A DNA stretch of 64,000 nucleotides, from assembly GCA_946185745.1 (NCBI GenBank), contig CAMHKQ010000001.1:62001-126000 (forward strand). The letters run 5' to 3'. Below are positions 35,747-44,133 of this stretch, in pieces. The notes beneath the pieces were generated by a model that was given only the letters and a program-made list of their open reading frames with translations, searched no databases and was not told where the DNA came from. Position 1 is the first letter of the stretch. Every line of letters begins with the position of its first letter. The stretch comes from an uncultured Bacteroidales bacterium (GTDB taxonomy: Bacteria > Bacteroidota > Bacteroidia > Bacteroidales > UBA932). Made by a program: the position numbers and the translations under genes.

Positions 35747-36383
35747 CAGGGTGGATGAACGATGTCCTGTAGGAATGCAGGCAGATGCTGCCGTCGGGAT
35801 TGGAGCGGGGGGCGCCGTACTTGAGGTCGCCCTTGATGCAGCAGCCCATGTGTGACAGCTGGCAGCGAATCTGGTGATGTCGGCCCGTAAGCAGCTCTAC
35901 CTCAAGCAGATGGTAACGGTCGGTATCCTGGACGAGGCGGTATTTCAAGCGCGCGAGTTTCGCTCCGGAGGAGGAGGCTACAAAGCTTTTGTTCAGCTTC
36001 TCGTTCCGCACCATCCAGTCTTCCAGCAGCCCTTCCGGCTTTTCGGGCCTGCCGCAGCAGAGCGCCAGATAAGTCTTGTGCACTTCGCCGTTGCGGAACA
36101 TTTCGGTGAGCCTCTCCAGGGCCTTGCTTGTCTTTGCGAACACGACCAGCCCGCTTACGGGACGGTCCAGGCGGTGCGGAACTCCCATGAAAACCCTCCC
36201 GGGCTTGTCGTCGCGTAAAGCCACGAAAGCCTTCAGGGTCTCGCTCAGAGGCTCGTCGCCGGTCTTGTCGCCCTGCACGATTTCTCCCGCGCGTTTGTTG
36301 AAAACGAGCAGGTGGTTGTCTTCATAGACTATACGCCGCTGAAGGTCGTCGAATTCTTCCGGGCCGGGCTGCCTGTAAATCAT
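35682..36383 (-). CDS. RluA family RNA pseudouridine synthase
   Basis: A 233-residue cytoplasmic enzyme that isomerises uridine in RNA. The catalytic motif is VPHRLDRPVSGLVVFAKT (HRLD with the nucleophile Asp) near residue 64. Further motifs are KTYLALCCGRPEKPEG and LLTGRHHQIRCQLSHMG. It lacks the S4 domain of RluC/RluD, so its target position is unknown. I start at 36383 (MIYRQPGPEEF), directly behind a -7 element at 36388-36395; the longer form from 36470 reads through that promoter. Its end overlaps the AraC gene by 65 bases on the opposite strand. Confidence 0.9.
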   Translation of the reverse strand: MIYRQPGPEEFDDLQRRIVYEDNHLLVFNKRAGEIVQGDKTGDEPLSETLKAFVALRDDKPGRVFMGVPHRLDRPVSGLVVFAKTSKALERLTEMFRNGEVHKTYLALCCGRPEKPEGLLEDWMVRNEKLNKSFVASSSGAKLARLKYRLVQDTDRYHLLEVELLTGRHHQIRCQLSHMGCCIKGDLKYGAPRSNPDGSICLHSYRTSFIHPVKKTPLELTAPVPSSWKGISL

Positions 36384-36387
36384 ACGG

Positions 36388-36395
36388 CAAAGATA
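36388..36395 (-). promoter_or_regulatory. -7 promoter element immediately before the pseudouridine synthase start
   Basis: Minus strand TATCTTTG, exact TAnnTTTG match, ends four bases before the ATG at 36383, leaving essentially no 5' leader. Confidence 0.55.
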
Positions 36396-36496
36396 ATGAC
36401 AATTTGTCAGAAAACAGCCGGTGGCACGCGTTTGGTTGATTTCCTTCCGAGCCCGCAATGGGCCGGACAAAAAGACAATATTAAAAACAGAATAAA

Positions 36497-38440
36497 ATGG
36501 GTAAAATTATCGGAATCGACCTCGGAACTACCAACAGTTGCGTGGCAGTGATGGAAGGCAACCAGCCTACCGTCATCATCAATAACGAAGGCGAGCGTAC
36601 CACTCCTTCCGTGGTGGCGTTCACTGCAGAAGGCGAGCGCAAGGTGGGCAACCCCGCCAAGCGCCAGGCTATTACCAACCCCAAGAACACCGTCTTCTCC
36701 ATCAAGCGGTTCATGGGCGAAACTTACGACCAGGTAGACAGGGAAGTTGCCCGCGTGCCCTATGAGGTGTCCCGCGGCGAGAACAACACTCCCCGCGTCA
36801 ACATCAACGGCCGTCTCTACTCCCCGCAGGAAATCTCCGCCATCATCCTCCAGAAAATGAAGAAGACGGCCGAAGACTATCTGCGTCAGCCGGTTACGGA
36901 AGCCGTCATCACGGTTCCCGCATACTTCTCCGACTCCCAGAGGCAGGCCACCAAGGAGGCCGGCAAAATCGCCGGACTCGACGTCAAGCGAATCATCAAC
37001 GAGCCTACCGCGGCAGCCCTTGCCTATGGTCTCGACAAGAAGAACAAGAACATGAAGGTCGCCGTGTACGACCTCGGCGGCGGCACCTTCGATATCAGTA
37101 TCCTCGAGCTCGGCGACGGCGTGTTCGAAGTCAAGAGCACCAACGGCGACACCCATCTGGGCGGCGACGACTTCGACCAGGTGATCATGGACTGGCTCGC
37201 CGGCGAGTTCGCGGCCGAGAACAACGGATTCGACCTCAAGAAGGATCCCATGGCTCTCCAGCGCCTCAAGGAGGCTGCCGAAAAGGCCAAGATCGAACTC
37301 TCCAACCAGACTACCACCGAAATCAACCTGCCGTACATCACCGCAGACGCCACCGGTCCCAAGCATCTGGTCAAGAGCCTTACCCGCGCCAAGTTCGAGG
37401 CCCTGTGCGACAATCTCTTCCAGCGCACCATGGAGCCTTGCCGCAAGGCCCTCTCAGACGCTCACCTGAGCGCTTCCCAGATCGACGAAGTCCTGCTTGT
37501 GGGCGGTTCCACCCGTATCCCCAAGATTCAGGAACTCGTCAAGAGCTTCTTCGGCAAGGAACCCAACAAGAGCGTCAATCCCGACGAGGTCGTGGCCATC
37601 GGCGCATCCATCCAGGGCGGTGTGCTCGCTGGCGACGTGAAGGACGTGCTCCTTCTCGACGTCACCCCGCTGTCCCTCGGCATCGAAACCCTGGGTGGCG
37701 TGATGACAAAGCTTATCGAGAGCAACACCACCATCCCCGTCCACAAGGACCAGATCTTCTCCACTGCGGCCGACAACCAGCCTTCAGTCGAAATCCGTGT
37801 CCTGCAGGGCGAGCGCCCCATGGCAAAGGACAACAAGCAGATAGGCGTCTTCCATCTCGACGGCATCGCTCCCGCACCGCGCGGCATTCCGCAGATTGAA
37901 GTGTCGTTCGATATCGACACCAACGGTATCCTGAGCGTATCCGCCAAGGATAAGGCCACCGGCAAAGAGCAGAGCATCCGCATCGAGGCCTCCAGCGGCC
38001 TGTCCGACGACGAAATCAAGCGCATGCGCGACGAGGCCAAGGCCAATGAAGATGCCGACAAGGCAGCCAAGGAGCGTGTTGACAAAGTGAACAACGCCGA
38101 CGCCCTCTGCTTCCAGACCGAGAAGAACCTCAAGGACTACGGCGACAAGATTCCCGCCGACAAGCGCAGCGCCATCGAGGCCGCACTCAACCCCCTCAAG
38201 GAGGCTGTGAAGAACCAGAACCTCGACGACATCGAGCGCTACTCCAAGCAGCTCGAGGAAGCCTGGCACGCTGCATCGGAGGCAATGAATGCCGGCGCCG
38301 GCCAGCAGGGTGGTCCCCAGGGCCCGCAGGGCGGCAACCCGTTCGGCGGTCAGGGCGGCAATCCGTTCGGTGGCCAGCAGGGTCCGCAGGGCGGTAACGG
38401 CGGTCCCGGCCCGGATTACGGCAAGCCCGACGAGCAGTAA
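36497..38440 (+). CDS. dnaK: Chaperone DnaK (Hsp70)
   Basis: A 647-residue Hsp70. ATPase domain: [14 protein letters not shown] (residues 4-17), [29 protein letters not shown]; substrate-binding domain: [20 protein letters not shown] and following. The C-terminus is a long Gly/Gln/Pro/Asn-rich disordered tail (residues about 600-647, repeats of GGNPFGGQ and QGPQGG) ending DYGKPDEQ instead of the proteobacterial acidic end. No dnaJ or grpE is adjacent. A hairpin follows 28 bases after the stop. Confidence 0.97.
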   Translation: MGKIIGIDLGTTNSCVAVMEGNQPTVIINNEGERTTPSVVAFTAEGERKVGNPAKRQAITNPKNTVFSIKRFMGETYDQVDREVARVPYEVSRGENNTPRVNINGRLYSPQEISAIILQKMKKTAEDYLRQPVTEAVITVPAYFSDSQRQATKEAGKIAGLDVKRIINEPTAAALAYGLDKKNKNMKVAVYDLGGGTFDISILELGDGVFEVKSTNGDTHLGGDDFDQVIMDWLAGEFAAENNGFDLKKDPMALQRLKEAAEKAKIELSNQTTTEINLPYITADATGPKHLVKSLTRAKFEALCDNLFQRTMEPCRKALSDAHLSASQIDEVLLVGGSTRIPKIQELVKSFFGKEPNKSVNPDEVVAIGASIQGGVLAGDVKDVLLLDVTPLSLGIETLGGVMTKLIESNTTIPVHKDQIFSTAADNQPSVEIRVLQGERPMAKDNKQIGVFHLDGIAPAPRGIPQIEVSFDIDTNGILSVSAKDKATGKEQSIRIEASSGLSDDEIKRMRDEAKANEDADKAAKERVDKVNNADALCFQTEKNLKDYGDKIPADKRSAIEAALNPLKEAVKNQNLDDIERYSKQLEEAWHAASEAMNAGAGQQGGPQGPQGGNPFGGQGGNPFGGQQGPQGGNGGPGPDYGKPDEQ

Positions 38441-38468
38441 TGCTGCCGCATTACTGCTCCAGGCAACA

Positions 38469-38490
38469 TTGAGGGGGCGTTCCCCCTCAA
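38469..38490 (+). terminator. Hairpin after dnaK
   Basis: TTGAGGGGG (38469-38477) pairs perfectly with CCCCCTCAA (38482-38490), loop CGTT. No T run follows, so it could be a weak terminator or an mRNA-protecting stem. It lies 31 bases before the next ATG. Confidence 0.5.
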
Positions 38491-38521
38491 ACACCCCTGC
38501 GGCGCTTCGCTTCGAACCATC

Positions 38522-39223
38522 ATGAAACTGATTAACAATGAGCTGGATATGTATGCCGACATCATCGATGCCGGCATCATTCCTTTTTTCCGTAACCATA
38601 TCCCCGGGTACTCCATAGAGGACCTGACCCCGAGGAAGCACTGGTTTGACGGAGACGAGCTTGGCCCGTGGGATTGGAAGATTTACGCCGTGCAGAGCGG
38701 TAACGTCGCTTACGGAAAGTTCCTGCTTGGCGGCAAGGCCGCTTTCGCCACGGCTGAGTGCTACTTTCACCTGATGAACTGGAAGCGTAGCCTTGCGGAA
38801 AAGGGCCCTGATGAGGCGGGGGAGCGCGTGATGTCCTTCGTTCGCGAAAACGGCTCCTGCACCACCGGCGACGTCCGCCGTCTCCTCGGCATCAAGAAGG
38901 CTGCCGCAGATGCCATGCTCACAAGGCTGGAGGCCCGCACATTGCTGATAATCGGCGACTTCGAGCGGATATACCGCGGGCCCGACCTGCATTACAGCGG
39001 CTGGCAGAAGGCCAGTTTCTGCAGGCCCGAGGATTTCTTTGCCGAGAGTCCTGCGGGACAGGGCGGCCCGTTTGCCGCCTTCGAGGCTTTCGCTGCTGAA
39101 GACACAGGGCGGCGGAAGTTGCCTGGATGCAGTCCTGAGGAATCCTATGAATATCTTGCCTCCCGAATACGCAGGCTTGCGCCGTCGGCCTCCGACCGCG
39201 ACATCGAGCGGCTGTTGGGATAG
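38522..39223 (+). CDS. AlkZ-related conserved protein
   Basis: A 233-residue cytoplasmic protein. The stretch DLTPRKHWFDGDELGPWDWK, then YGKFLLGGKAAFATAECYFHLMNWKR and GSCTTGDVRRLLGIKKAAADAML (winged-helix-like), matches proteins often called AlkZ-related in Bacteroidales. The AlkZ glycosylase family unhooks DNA crosslinks, but these relatives are short and I see no proven catalytic motif. A DNA-repair link is therefore only suggestive. It is convergent with nadD, with one base between stops. Confidence 0.65.
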   Translation: MKLINNELDMYADIIDAGIIPFFRNHIPGYSIEDLTPRKHWFDGDELGPWDWKIYAVQSGNVAYGKFLLGGKAAFATAECYFHLMNWKRSLAEKGPDEAGERVMSFVRENGSCTTGDVRRLLGIKKAAADAMLTRLEARTLLIIGDFERIYRGPDLHYSGWQKASFCRPEDFFAESPAGQGGPFAAFEAFAAEDTGRRKLPGCSPEESYEYLASRIRRLAPSASDRDIERLLG

Positions 39224-39224
39224 A

Positions 39225-39794
39225 TTACATCAGCAACTTGCTGACGTCTTCGCCGCGGGCCATGGCTTTGCGGATTTCGGTGGAGGAGATGTCCACCAGG
39301 GGGGCGTCGATGAGCCGCACGTGGCAGGCGATGTGCTTGCTGCGGCAGTATTCCCTCAGTTCCCTGAGAAGCTTTTCCGAATCGAATCCGGTACGCGGAT
39401 AGACTATCGTTTCATAGTCGCTCAGTATCCTGCGGGCACAGCGCCAGTGCGACAGGCCTGCCAGATTGTCGGCGCCCATCACCAGGGTGAAGGTGTTTCC
39501 GGGCTCGCGCGCCTTGAGCGCGTCCAGCGTCTTGATTGTGTAGTTGGGCGGTGGAATGCCGAGTTCGATGTCGTCTGCCCGGACGCGGAGTTCGGGGTGG
39601 CGCTTCAGCGCCGCGATGGCATCTTCGTAACGCTTTCGGGCATTGACCGCCTTGGACGGGTCTTTGAAAGGATTCTGAGGGGATATGACGAGATATACCT
39701 GGTCGAACGCCTGCTCTCCGGTGAGATACTCCATGATGGCAAGGTGCCCGATGTGCAGCGGGTCGAAGGAACCAGGATATACCGCGATCCTCAT
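39225..39794 (-). CDS. nadD: Nicotinate-nucleotide adenylyltransferase
   Basis: A 189-residue cytoplasmic enzyme joining ATP and nicotinate mononucleotide to form deamido-NAD. N-terminal YPGSFDPLHIGHLAIMEYL holds the HxGH nucleotidyl-transfer motif; C-terminal DISSTEIRKAMARGE is the ISSTxxR motif. Length and VMGADNLAGLSHW are typical for NadD. Its start overlaps the gmk stop (ATGA), so the two are translationally coupled. Confidence 0.93.
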   Translation of the reverse strand: MRIAVYPGSFDPLHIGHLAIMEYLTGEQAFDQVYLVISPQNPFKDPSKAVNARKRYEDAIAALKRHPELRVRADDIELGIPPPNYTIKTLDALKAREPGNTFTLVMGADNLAGLSHWRCARRILSDYETIVYPRTGFDSEKLLRELREYCRSKHIACHVRLIDAPLVDISSTEIRKAMARGEDVSKLLM

Positions 39795-40381
39795 TTTGAA
39801 AGGAAATGGCTCACCAGGGCTTCAGCCTCTTCGAAGGCTTTCTGAAGATCGTCGTTGATCAGAATATGGTCGAACTGCGGGGCGTAGGTCATCTCTTCGG
39901 AGGCCTTGGCCACCCTCTTCTCGATGTCCTCGGGGGAATCCGTGCCTCTTTTTACCAGGCGCTCCCTGAGCACTTCCACCGAAGGAGCCTGGATGAAAAC
40001 GGAGAGGGCGTCCTTTCCGAAATACTTCTTGAGATTGACTCCGCCCTTGACGTCCACGTCGAAGATTACCACGTGCCCGGCGTCCCAGATTCGCTTTATC
40101 TCGCTTTTGAGAGTGCCGTAGAAACGCCCCGGATACACTTCTTCATGCTCTACGAAGCCGTTTTCGGCGATGCGTGAGCGGAACTCCTCCTCGGTAAGGA
40201 AATAATAGTCCACGCCGTCTTTCTCTTCGCCCCTCGGCTGTCGGGAGGTGGCGGAAACGGAGAATTCCATGTCGGGATAATTGTCCAGGATATGATGCAC
40301 TATGGTGCTTTTACCGGATCCTGAAGGCGCTGAAAAAATGAGGGCTTTTCCTTTCGGGGCTTTCTTCTTGAAAAGGCACAT
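39791..40381 (-). CDS. gmk: Guanylate kinase
   Basis: A 196-residue kinase converting GMP to GDP. Walker A is FSAPSGSGKSTIVHHIL; the GMP-binding part shows SATSRQPRGEEKDGVDYYFL, and DVDVKGGVNLKKYF carries the conserved lid segment. I start at Met 40381 (MCLFKKKAPKG); a longer form from 40429 would start within the promoter region. The leader has two copies of ACAACAAATA just upstream, of unknown meaning. Divergent from fba. Confidence 0.93.
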   Translation of the reverse strand: MCLFKKKAPKGKALIFSAPSGSGKSTIVHHILDNYPDMEFSVSATSRQPRGEEKDGVDYYFLTEEEFRSRIAENGFVEHEEVYPGRFYGTLKSEIKRIWDAGHVVIFDVDVKGGVNLKKYFGKDALSVFIQAPSVEVLRERLVKRGTDSPEDIEKRVAKASEEMTYAPQFDHILINDDLQKAFEEAEALVSHFLSK

Positions 40382-40426
40382 ATTTGTTGTGGTAACTATT
40401 TGTTGTGATAACGGTTCGTATTTCTG

Positions 40427-40434
40427 CAAAATTA
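40427..40434 (-). promoter_or_regulatory. -7 promoter element of gmk-nadD
   Basis: Minus strand TAATTTTG, exact TAnnTTTG match, giving a leader of about 40 nt before gmk. It lies two bases from the opposing fba element. Confidence 0.55.
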
Positions 40435-40436
40435 GT

Positions 40437-40444
40437 TAAATTTG
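40437..40444 (+). promoter_or_regulatory. -7 promoter element of fba
   Basis: TAAATTTG, exact TAnnTTTG match, 39 bases before the fba ATG. Confidence 0.6.
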
Positions 40445-40483
40445 CTCGATAAGAGAAATTATTGCTTTAATTCTATAACAACA

Positions 40484-41485
40484 ATGGTTAATTACAAAGA
40501 TCTTGGCCTTGTAAACACCCGTGAGATGTTTGCAAAAGCCGTCAAGGGCGGATACGCAATCCCCGCATTCAATTTCAACAATATGGAGCAGCTCCAGGCC
40601 ATTATCCAGGCCGCTGCCGAAACCAAGTCCCCGGTTATCCTCCAGATTTCCAAGGGTGCCCGCAATTATGCCAACCAGACCCTTCTCCGTTACATGGCGG
40701 AAGGCGCCGTGGCATACGCCAAGGAACTCGGCTGGGAGCATCCCCAGATCTGCCTCCATCTCGACCACGGCGACAGCTTCGAGCTGTGCAAGAGCTGTGT
40801 CGACATGGGCTTCTCGTCCGTCATGATCGACGCCTCCAGCAAGCCCTATGAAGAGAACATCGAGCTCTCCCGCAGGGTCGCCGAATATGCCCACAAGTAC
40901 GACGTCACCGTCGAGGCCGAACTCGGCGTGCTGGCCGGCGTGGAAGATGAGGTTTCCGCAGAGGAATCCCACTATACCCGTCCCGAGGAAGTCATCGACT
41001 TCAGCAAGCGTACCGGCTGCGACTCCCTCGCAATCTCCGTAGGCACCAGCCACGGCGCCTACAAGTTCCGTCCGGAGCAGTGCAAGCGCGACCCGAAGAC
41101 CGGCCGCCTGGTTCCTCCTCCGCTCGCATTCGACGTCCTTCACGAAATCGAGAAGAAGCTCCCCGGCTTCCCCATCGTGCTTCACGGCTCATCCAGCGTT
41201 CCGCAGGAATACGTCGACATCATCAACGCCAACGGCGGAAATCTGCCCGATGCTGTCGGTATCCCCGAAGAGCAGCTTCGCGAGGCCTCCAAGAGCGCTG
41301 TCTGCAAGATCAACATCGACTCCGACAGCCGTCTCGCCATGACCGCCGCAATCCGCAAGGTCTTCAATGAGAAGCCCGGCGAGTTCGACCCGCGCAAGTA
41401 CCTCGGCCCCGCCCGCGACGAAATGAAGAAGCTCTACATGCACAAGATCGTAGACGTTCTCGGTTCCGACGGCAAAGCCCTCTAG
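40484..41485 (+). CDS. fba: Class II fructose-bisphosphate aldolase
   Basis: A 333-residue zinc-dependent aldolase of glycolysis/gluconeogenesis. Zinc and substrate motifs: ICLHLDHGDSFELC (first zinc His with the Asp catalytic partner) near residue 85, VEAELGVLAGVEDEV, SVGTSHGAYKF, and IVLHGSSSVPQEYV. I start at 40484 (MVNYKDLGLVNTREMF); an upstream Met at 40442 is within the promoter. Followed by an intrinsic terminator 16 bases after the stop. Confidence 0.95.
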   Translation: MVNYKDLGLVNTREMFAKAVKGGYAIPAFNFNNMEQLQAIIQAAAETKSPVILQISKGARNYANQTLLRYMAEGAVAYAKELGWEHPQICLHLDHGDSFELCKSCVDMGFSSVMIDASSKPYEENIELSRRVAEYAHKYDVTVEAELGVLAGVEDEVSAEESHYTRPEEVIDFSKRTGCDSLAISVGTSHGAYKFRPEQCKRDPKTGRLVPPPLAFDVLHEIEKKLPGFPIVLHGSSSVPQEYVDIINANGGNLPDAVGIPEEQLREASKSAVCKINIDSDSRLAMTAAIRKVFNEKPGEFDPRKYLGPARDEMKKLYMHKIVDVLGSDGKAL

Positions 41486-41501
41486 GCTTTCCTGATATCA
41501 C

Positions 41502-41537
41502 AAAGAAGGCGACCGAATTGATCGCCTTCTTTTGTTT
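41502..41537 (+). terminator. Intrinsic terminator of fba (shared hairpin family)
   Basis: AAAGAAGGCGA (41502-41512) pairs with TCGCCTTCTTT (41522-41532), followed by a T-rich stretch. The left arm with its flank, CAAAGAAGGCGACC, recurs exactly at 43165-43178, and a close copy occurs at 62022-62062. Confidence 0.85.
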
Positions 41538-41551
41538 TCCGCCGCGGACAG

Positions 41552-41571
41552 ATTTCGACAATTTTACCCAA
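41552..41571 (+). repeat. Left 20-bp direct repeat bounding the Fic gene
   Basis: This 20-mer matches 43095-43114 at 18 of 20 positions in the same orientation. Its ATTTTACCCA core recurs at 41593-41602, nearer the Fic start. It could be a boundary of a mobile cassette or an operator for autoregulation. Confidence 0.7.
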
Positions 41572-41627
41572 TAAGTGGCTTAAATTTAGAAAATTTTACC
41601 CATCTTTGTGCCAAATAACGTGCAAAA

Positions 41628-43094
41628 ATGGAAAAAAAAACCCGGCTGCCCGAAATATTGATTGCGTCATCCGACAAGAAACTGTCGGCCATGATTACGC
41701 GTCTCAAAAAGGAAAATAAGTTACGTAAGATAGCACCCCGCGTATATGCCACCAATCTGACAGATGCTCCGGAAATCATTGTCCGCCGTAACCTCTACAT
41801 GATTATTGGACAGCTGTATCCCGGCGCACTGATAAGCCATCGTTCGGCGTTTGAACTCAGGCCGTCACCGGAAGGACATTTCTACCTGACATACGCCTAC
41901 ACAAAGAACATTCCTTTGCCGGGTATAGTTTTGCATCTTGTGGCCGGGCCTAAACCTATCGGGAAAGACATACCATATCTGGACGGTCTTTTCATCTCCA
42001 ATCCTGCCCGTGCATTCTTGGAGAATCTCCAGTTAGGCTATGTCCGAAATGGAGTATCAAAGTGTTTGCCCCAGGCCCAACTTGAAGAAAGGCTTGAAAA
42101 GAAACTGCTGGCAAATGGAGAGAAAGAATTGAACCGTCTTCGTGACGAAGCCCGCGAAATATCGGGGCAACTGCATTTGGAAAACGAATTCAAACTCCTT
42201 GATAGAATTATTGGCGCAATTCTTTCCACACGGGAAGCGGAGGTCATGGAAGGAGAATCGGCCAAGGCCTGGGCTGTAGGAGAGCCGTATGACCCGGAGC
42301 GTATCAGCCTGTTCAGTACGCTGTTTGAACATCTTTCTCAAAAGGAGTTCAAGCATTACGCCGACATCAATACTACAGAGCCGGCCTACAGGAACTTCGC
42401 TTTTTTTGAGAGCTATTTCTCCAATTACATTGAGGGGACGGAGTTTGAGGTGGAGGAAGCCAAGCAGATTGTTGATACCGGTGTTGCGCTCCCCACAAGA
42501 GACGAGGACAGCCACGATGTCCTTGGCACTTTCTATATCACTTCAAATAGGAAGGAGATGTCCATCCTGCCCAGAGATCCGGGTGATTTGATAAGCATTC
42601 TACAGCGCCGTCATGCAATCCTTCTGTCGGCACGGCCCACGAAGACGCCCGGACTGTTCAAGGAGCAGAATAACAAGGCAGGTAGCTCCCACTTCGTCGA
42701 TTTTCGTCTTGTACGCGGTACATTGAAGAAAGGATTTGAGATCTACAATGCCATCCAGGACCCCGTTGCCAAGGCATACTTCATCCTGTTCATGATCAGC
42801 GAGGTGCATCCTTTCAATGACGGGAACGGTCGCATATCCCGTATCATGATGAATGCGGAACTCACGGCGGCAGGAATGCCAAAGGTAATCATCCCTACCG
42901 TCTTCCGTATCGACTACATCGACGCACTGAAACGTCTTACCCAGAACGGAGAGCCGGCAACCATCATCCGCGCCATGGAGCGAGTCCGACTTTGGAGCAG
43001 CGGTCTGGACGGTACCGATTATGATGCGCTCAAGGTATATATGGAGCAGTGCAACGCCTTCCGGGACGAGCAGGAGTACATCCTGAAGTTCTGA
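41628..43094 (+). CDS. Fic-domain protein with antitoxin-like N-terminal domain
   Basis: A 488-residue cytoplasmic protein. Residues about 1-135 resemble a winged-helix plus AbiEi-type antitoxin region (KLSAMITRLKKENKLRKIAP, ALISHRSAFELRP, NPARAFLENLQ). A helical linker follows, then a Fic domain with the canonical HPFNDGNGRISR (catalytic H394), which transfers AMP or another nucleotide part to a target hydroxyl. The inhibitory helix motif (S/T)xxxEG is present as SNYIEG (S265, E269), so it is probably autoinhibited. Base composition is noticeably poorer in G+C than neighbours, and 20-bp direct repeats bound the gene, pointing to horizontal gain. No separate antitoxin gene. AMPylation and self-repression are inferred. 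Confidence 0.85.
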   Translation: MEKKTRLPEILIASSDKKLSAMITRLKKENKLRKIAPRVYATNLTDAPEIIVRRNLYMIIGQLYPGALISHRSAFELRPSPEGHFYLTYAYTKNIPLPGIVLHLVAGPKPIGKDIPYLDGLFISNPARAFLENLQLGYVRNGVSKCLPQAQLEERLEKKLLANGEKELNRLRDEAREISGQLHLENEFKLLDRIIGAILSTREAEVMEGESAKAWAVGEPYDPERISLFSTLFEHLSQKEFKHYADINTTEPAYRNFAFFESYFSNYIEGTEFEVEEAKQIVDTGVALPTRDEDSHDVLGTFYITSNRKEMSILPRDPGDLISILQRRHAILLSARPTKTPGLFKEQNNKAGSSHFVDFRLVRGTLKKGFEIYNAIQDPVAKAYFILFMISEVHPFNDGNGRISRIMMNAELTAAGMPKVIIPTVFRIDYIDALKRLTQNGEPATIIRAMERVRLWSSGLDGTDYDALKVYMEQCNAFRDEQEYILKF

Positions 43095-43114
43095 ATCTCG
43101 ACAATTGTACCCAA
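43095..43114 (+). repeat. Right 20-bp direct repeat bounding the Fic gene
   Basis: Begins at the base after the Fic stop codon. It matches 41552-41571 at 18 of 20 positions, same orientation. Confidence 0.7.
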
Positions 43115-43164
43115 TTCGCCCTTGGAATAATAGAAGAGTCCTCGGCGGCAGTCGCACACACCAA

Positions 43165-43207
43165 CAAAGAAGGCGACCAATAATCTCTTATCAGTCACCC
43201 CCTTTTG
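43165..43207. terminator. Degraded copy of the shared terminator hairpin
   Basis: Starts with CAAAGAAGGCGACC, identical to the fba terminator arm, and continues CAATAATC as in the copy at 62022. The right arm is mutated (TCAGTCACCCCC instead of TTAGTCGCCTTC), so the stem is imperfect. It could still terminate the DUF3667 transcript, which reads toward it on the minus strand. Confidence 0.6.
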
Positions 43208-43234
43208 TAGCTTTGCGCGGTCTGCCGTGACGCT

Positions 43235-44113
43235 CTATTTCAAAAAGACAATCAGCAGGACTATGGCGCTGACCAGCATAAGCATCGCCAGATAGAGCAG
43301 GGCGTACCATATGCCAGTGAAGACAGCCGTGCCTGCACTCTTTTTCCAGGACAGTCCCAGCCACTGGCGATAGTCGATTATCAGCAGGGCCAATATCAGA
43401 ATCGTGCTTATCGAAGTGCTCTTTCCCCATGTCAGAAGGACGGCAAACAGCATGAAGAAGCTGAATTGGCACAGCACATAGGCCGATGCCGCCGCACAGG
43501 CCGACATTTTGATTTTCCGGCGCCTCAATGCCAGTCCCATTGCTAACCACAGCAGTATGAACTCTCCAAGGAAAAGGGGGATACCCTGGCTTCGCAAGGT
43601 AGCTTCCAATGCGGCTAGGGACGATTCCGCCTGGGTGTGTACGGCATCCGGAAACTCATCGAGATGCAGGTATGTGTAGCCTCTCCGCACGATATTCACG
43701 ACATCCACCATCTTGCCTTCTTCCAACGACAAAGAATCCGACTCGGAATCCAGGGATAAATCCAAAGTGATGTTTTCCGGCATCATCCTTTTCTCGTGCT
43801 GAACCGGCTGCAGGACGGATGAAACGAGAGCGAAGAAGGCATAGAAGATGATGAGCGCGGTAAGCGGGGCAAGGTATCTTTCGTGGTCTCCCTGGATATA
43901 ATCGCGAATCATATAGCCGGGGCGCAGCAGCAGATGTTGGAAGGTGCGTTTGGCATCGCTGTTCAGGAACGGGATGCTGTCGAAGGCGCCCCTGTAAAAG
44001 TCTCCGCCTCCTTTGGATTTATCGTTGGTCTGCTTCTTCCAGGGATTGAATCCGAGCTTCTGCCAGATTGCGAAAGCCCTGTAGCGCACCTTTGCGGAAT
44101 GCTTCTTTTTCAT
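43235..44113 (-). CDS. DUF3667 domain-containing membrane protein
   Basis: A 292-residue protein: a basic N-terminus, then FLNSDAKRTFQHLLLRPGYMIRDYIQGDHERYLAP followed by a hydrophobic segment (the DUF3667 signature, quoted here in sense only by its ends FLNSD and RYLAP), an extracytoplasmic loop with DSESDSLSLEEG, and four more membrane segments. DUF3667 is found mainly in Bacteroidetes and has no known function. A YqiA-like esterase gene starts 604 bases upstream and ends 20 bases before it, so both may be co-transcribed. Base composition is somewhat poorer in G+C than most of the window, like the nearby Fic gene. Confidence 0.82.
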   Translation of the reverse strand: MKKKHSAKVRYRAFAIWQKLGFNPWKKQTNDKSKGGGDFYRGAFDSIPFLNSDAKRTFQHLLLRPGYMIRDYIQGDHERYLAPLTALIIFYAFFALVSSVLQPVQHEKRMMPENITLDLSLDSESDSLSLEEGKMVDVVNIVRRGYTYLHLDEFPDAVHTQAESSLAALEATLRSQGIPLFLGEFILLWLAMGLALRRRKIKMSACAAASAYVLCQFSFFMLFAVLLTWGKSTSISTILILALLIIDYRQWLGLSWKKSAGTAVFTGIWYALLYLAMLMLVSAIVLLIVFLK

Positions 44114-44133
44114 ACCGTTGCGTTATTATGCAT

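Noticed and set aside
38522..39223. Considered calling this gene a DNA glycosylase outright
   Set aside because: Similarity is to short AlkZ-related proteins; no catalytic motif could be verified.
41628..43094. Considered a CRISPR-linked or phage-defence island around the Fic gene
   Set aside because: Only one gene of defence type, no repeats with spacers, no nuclease, helicase or recombinase nearby.
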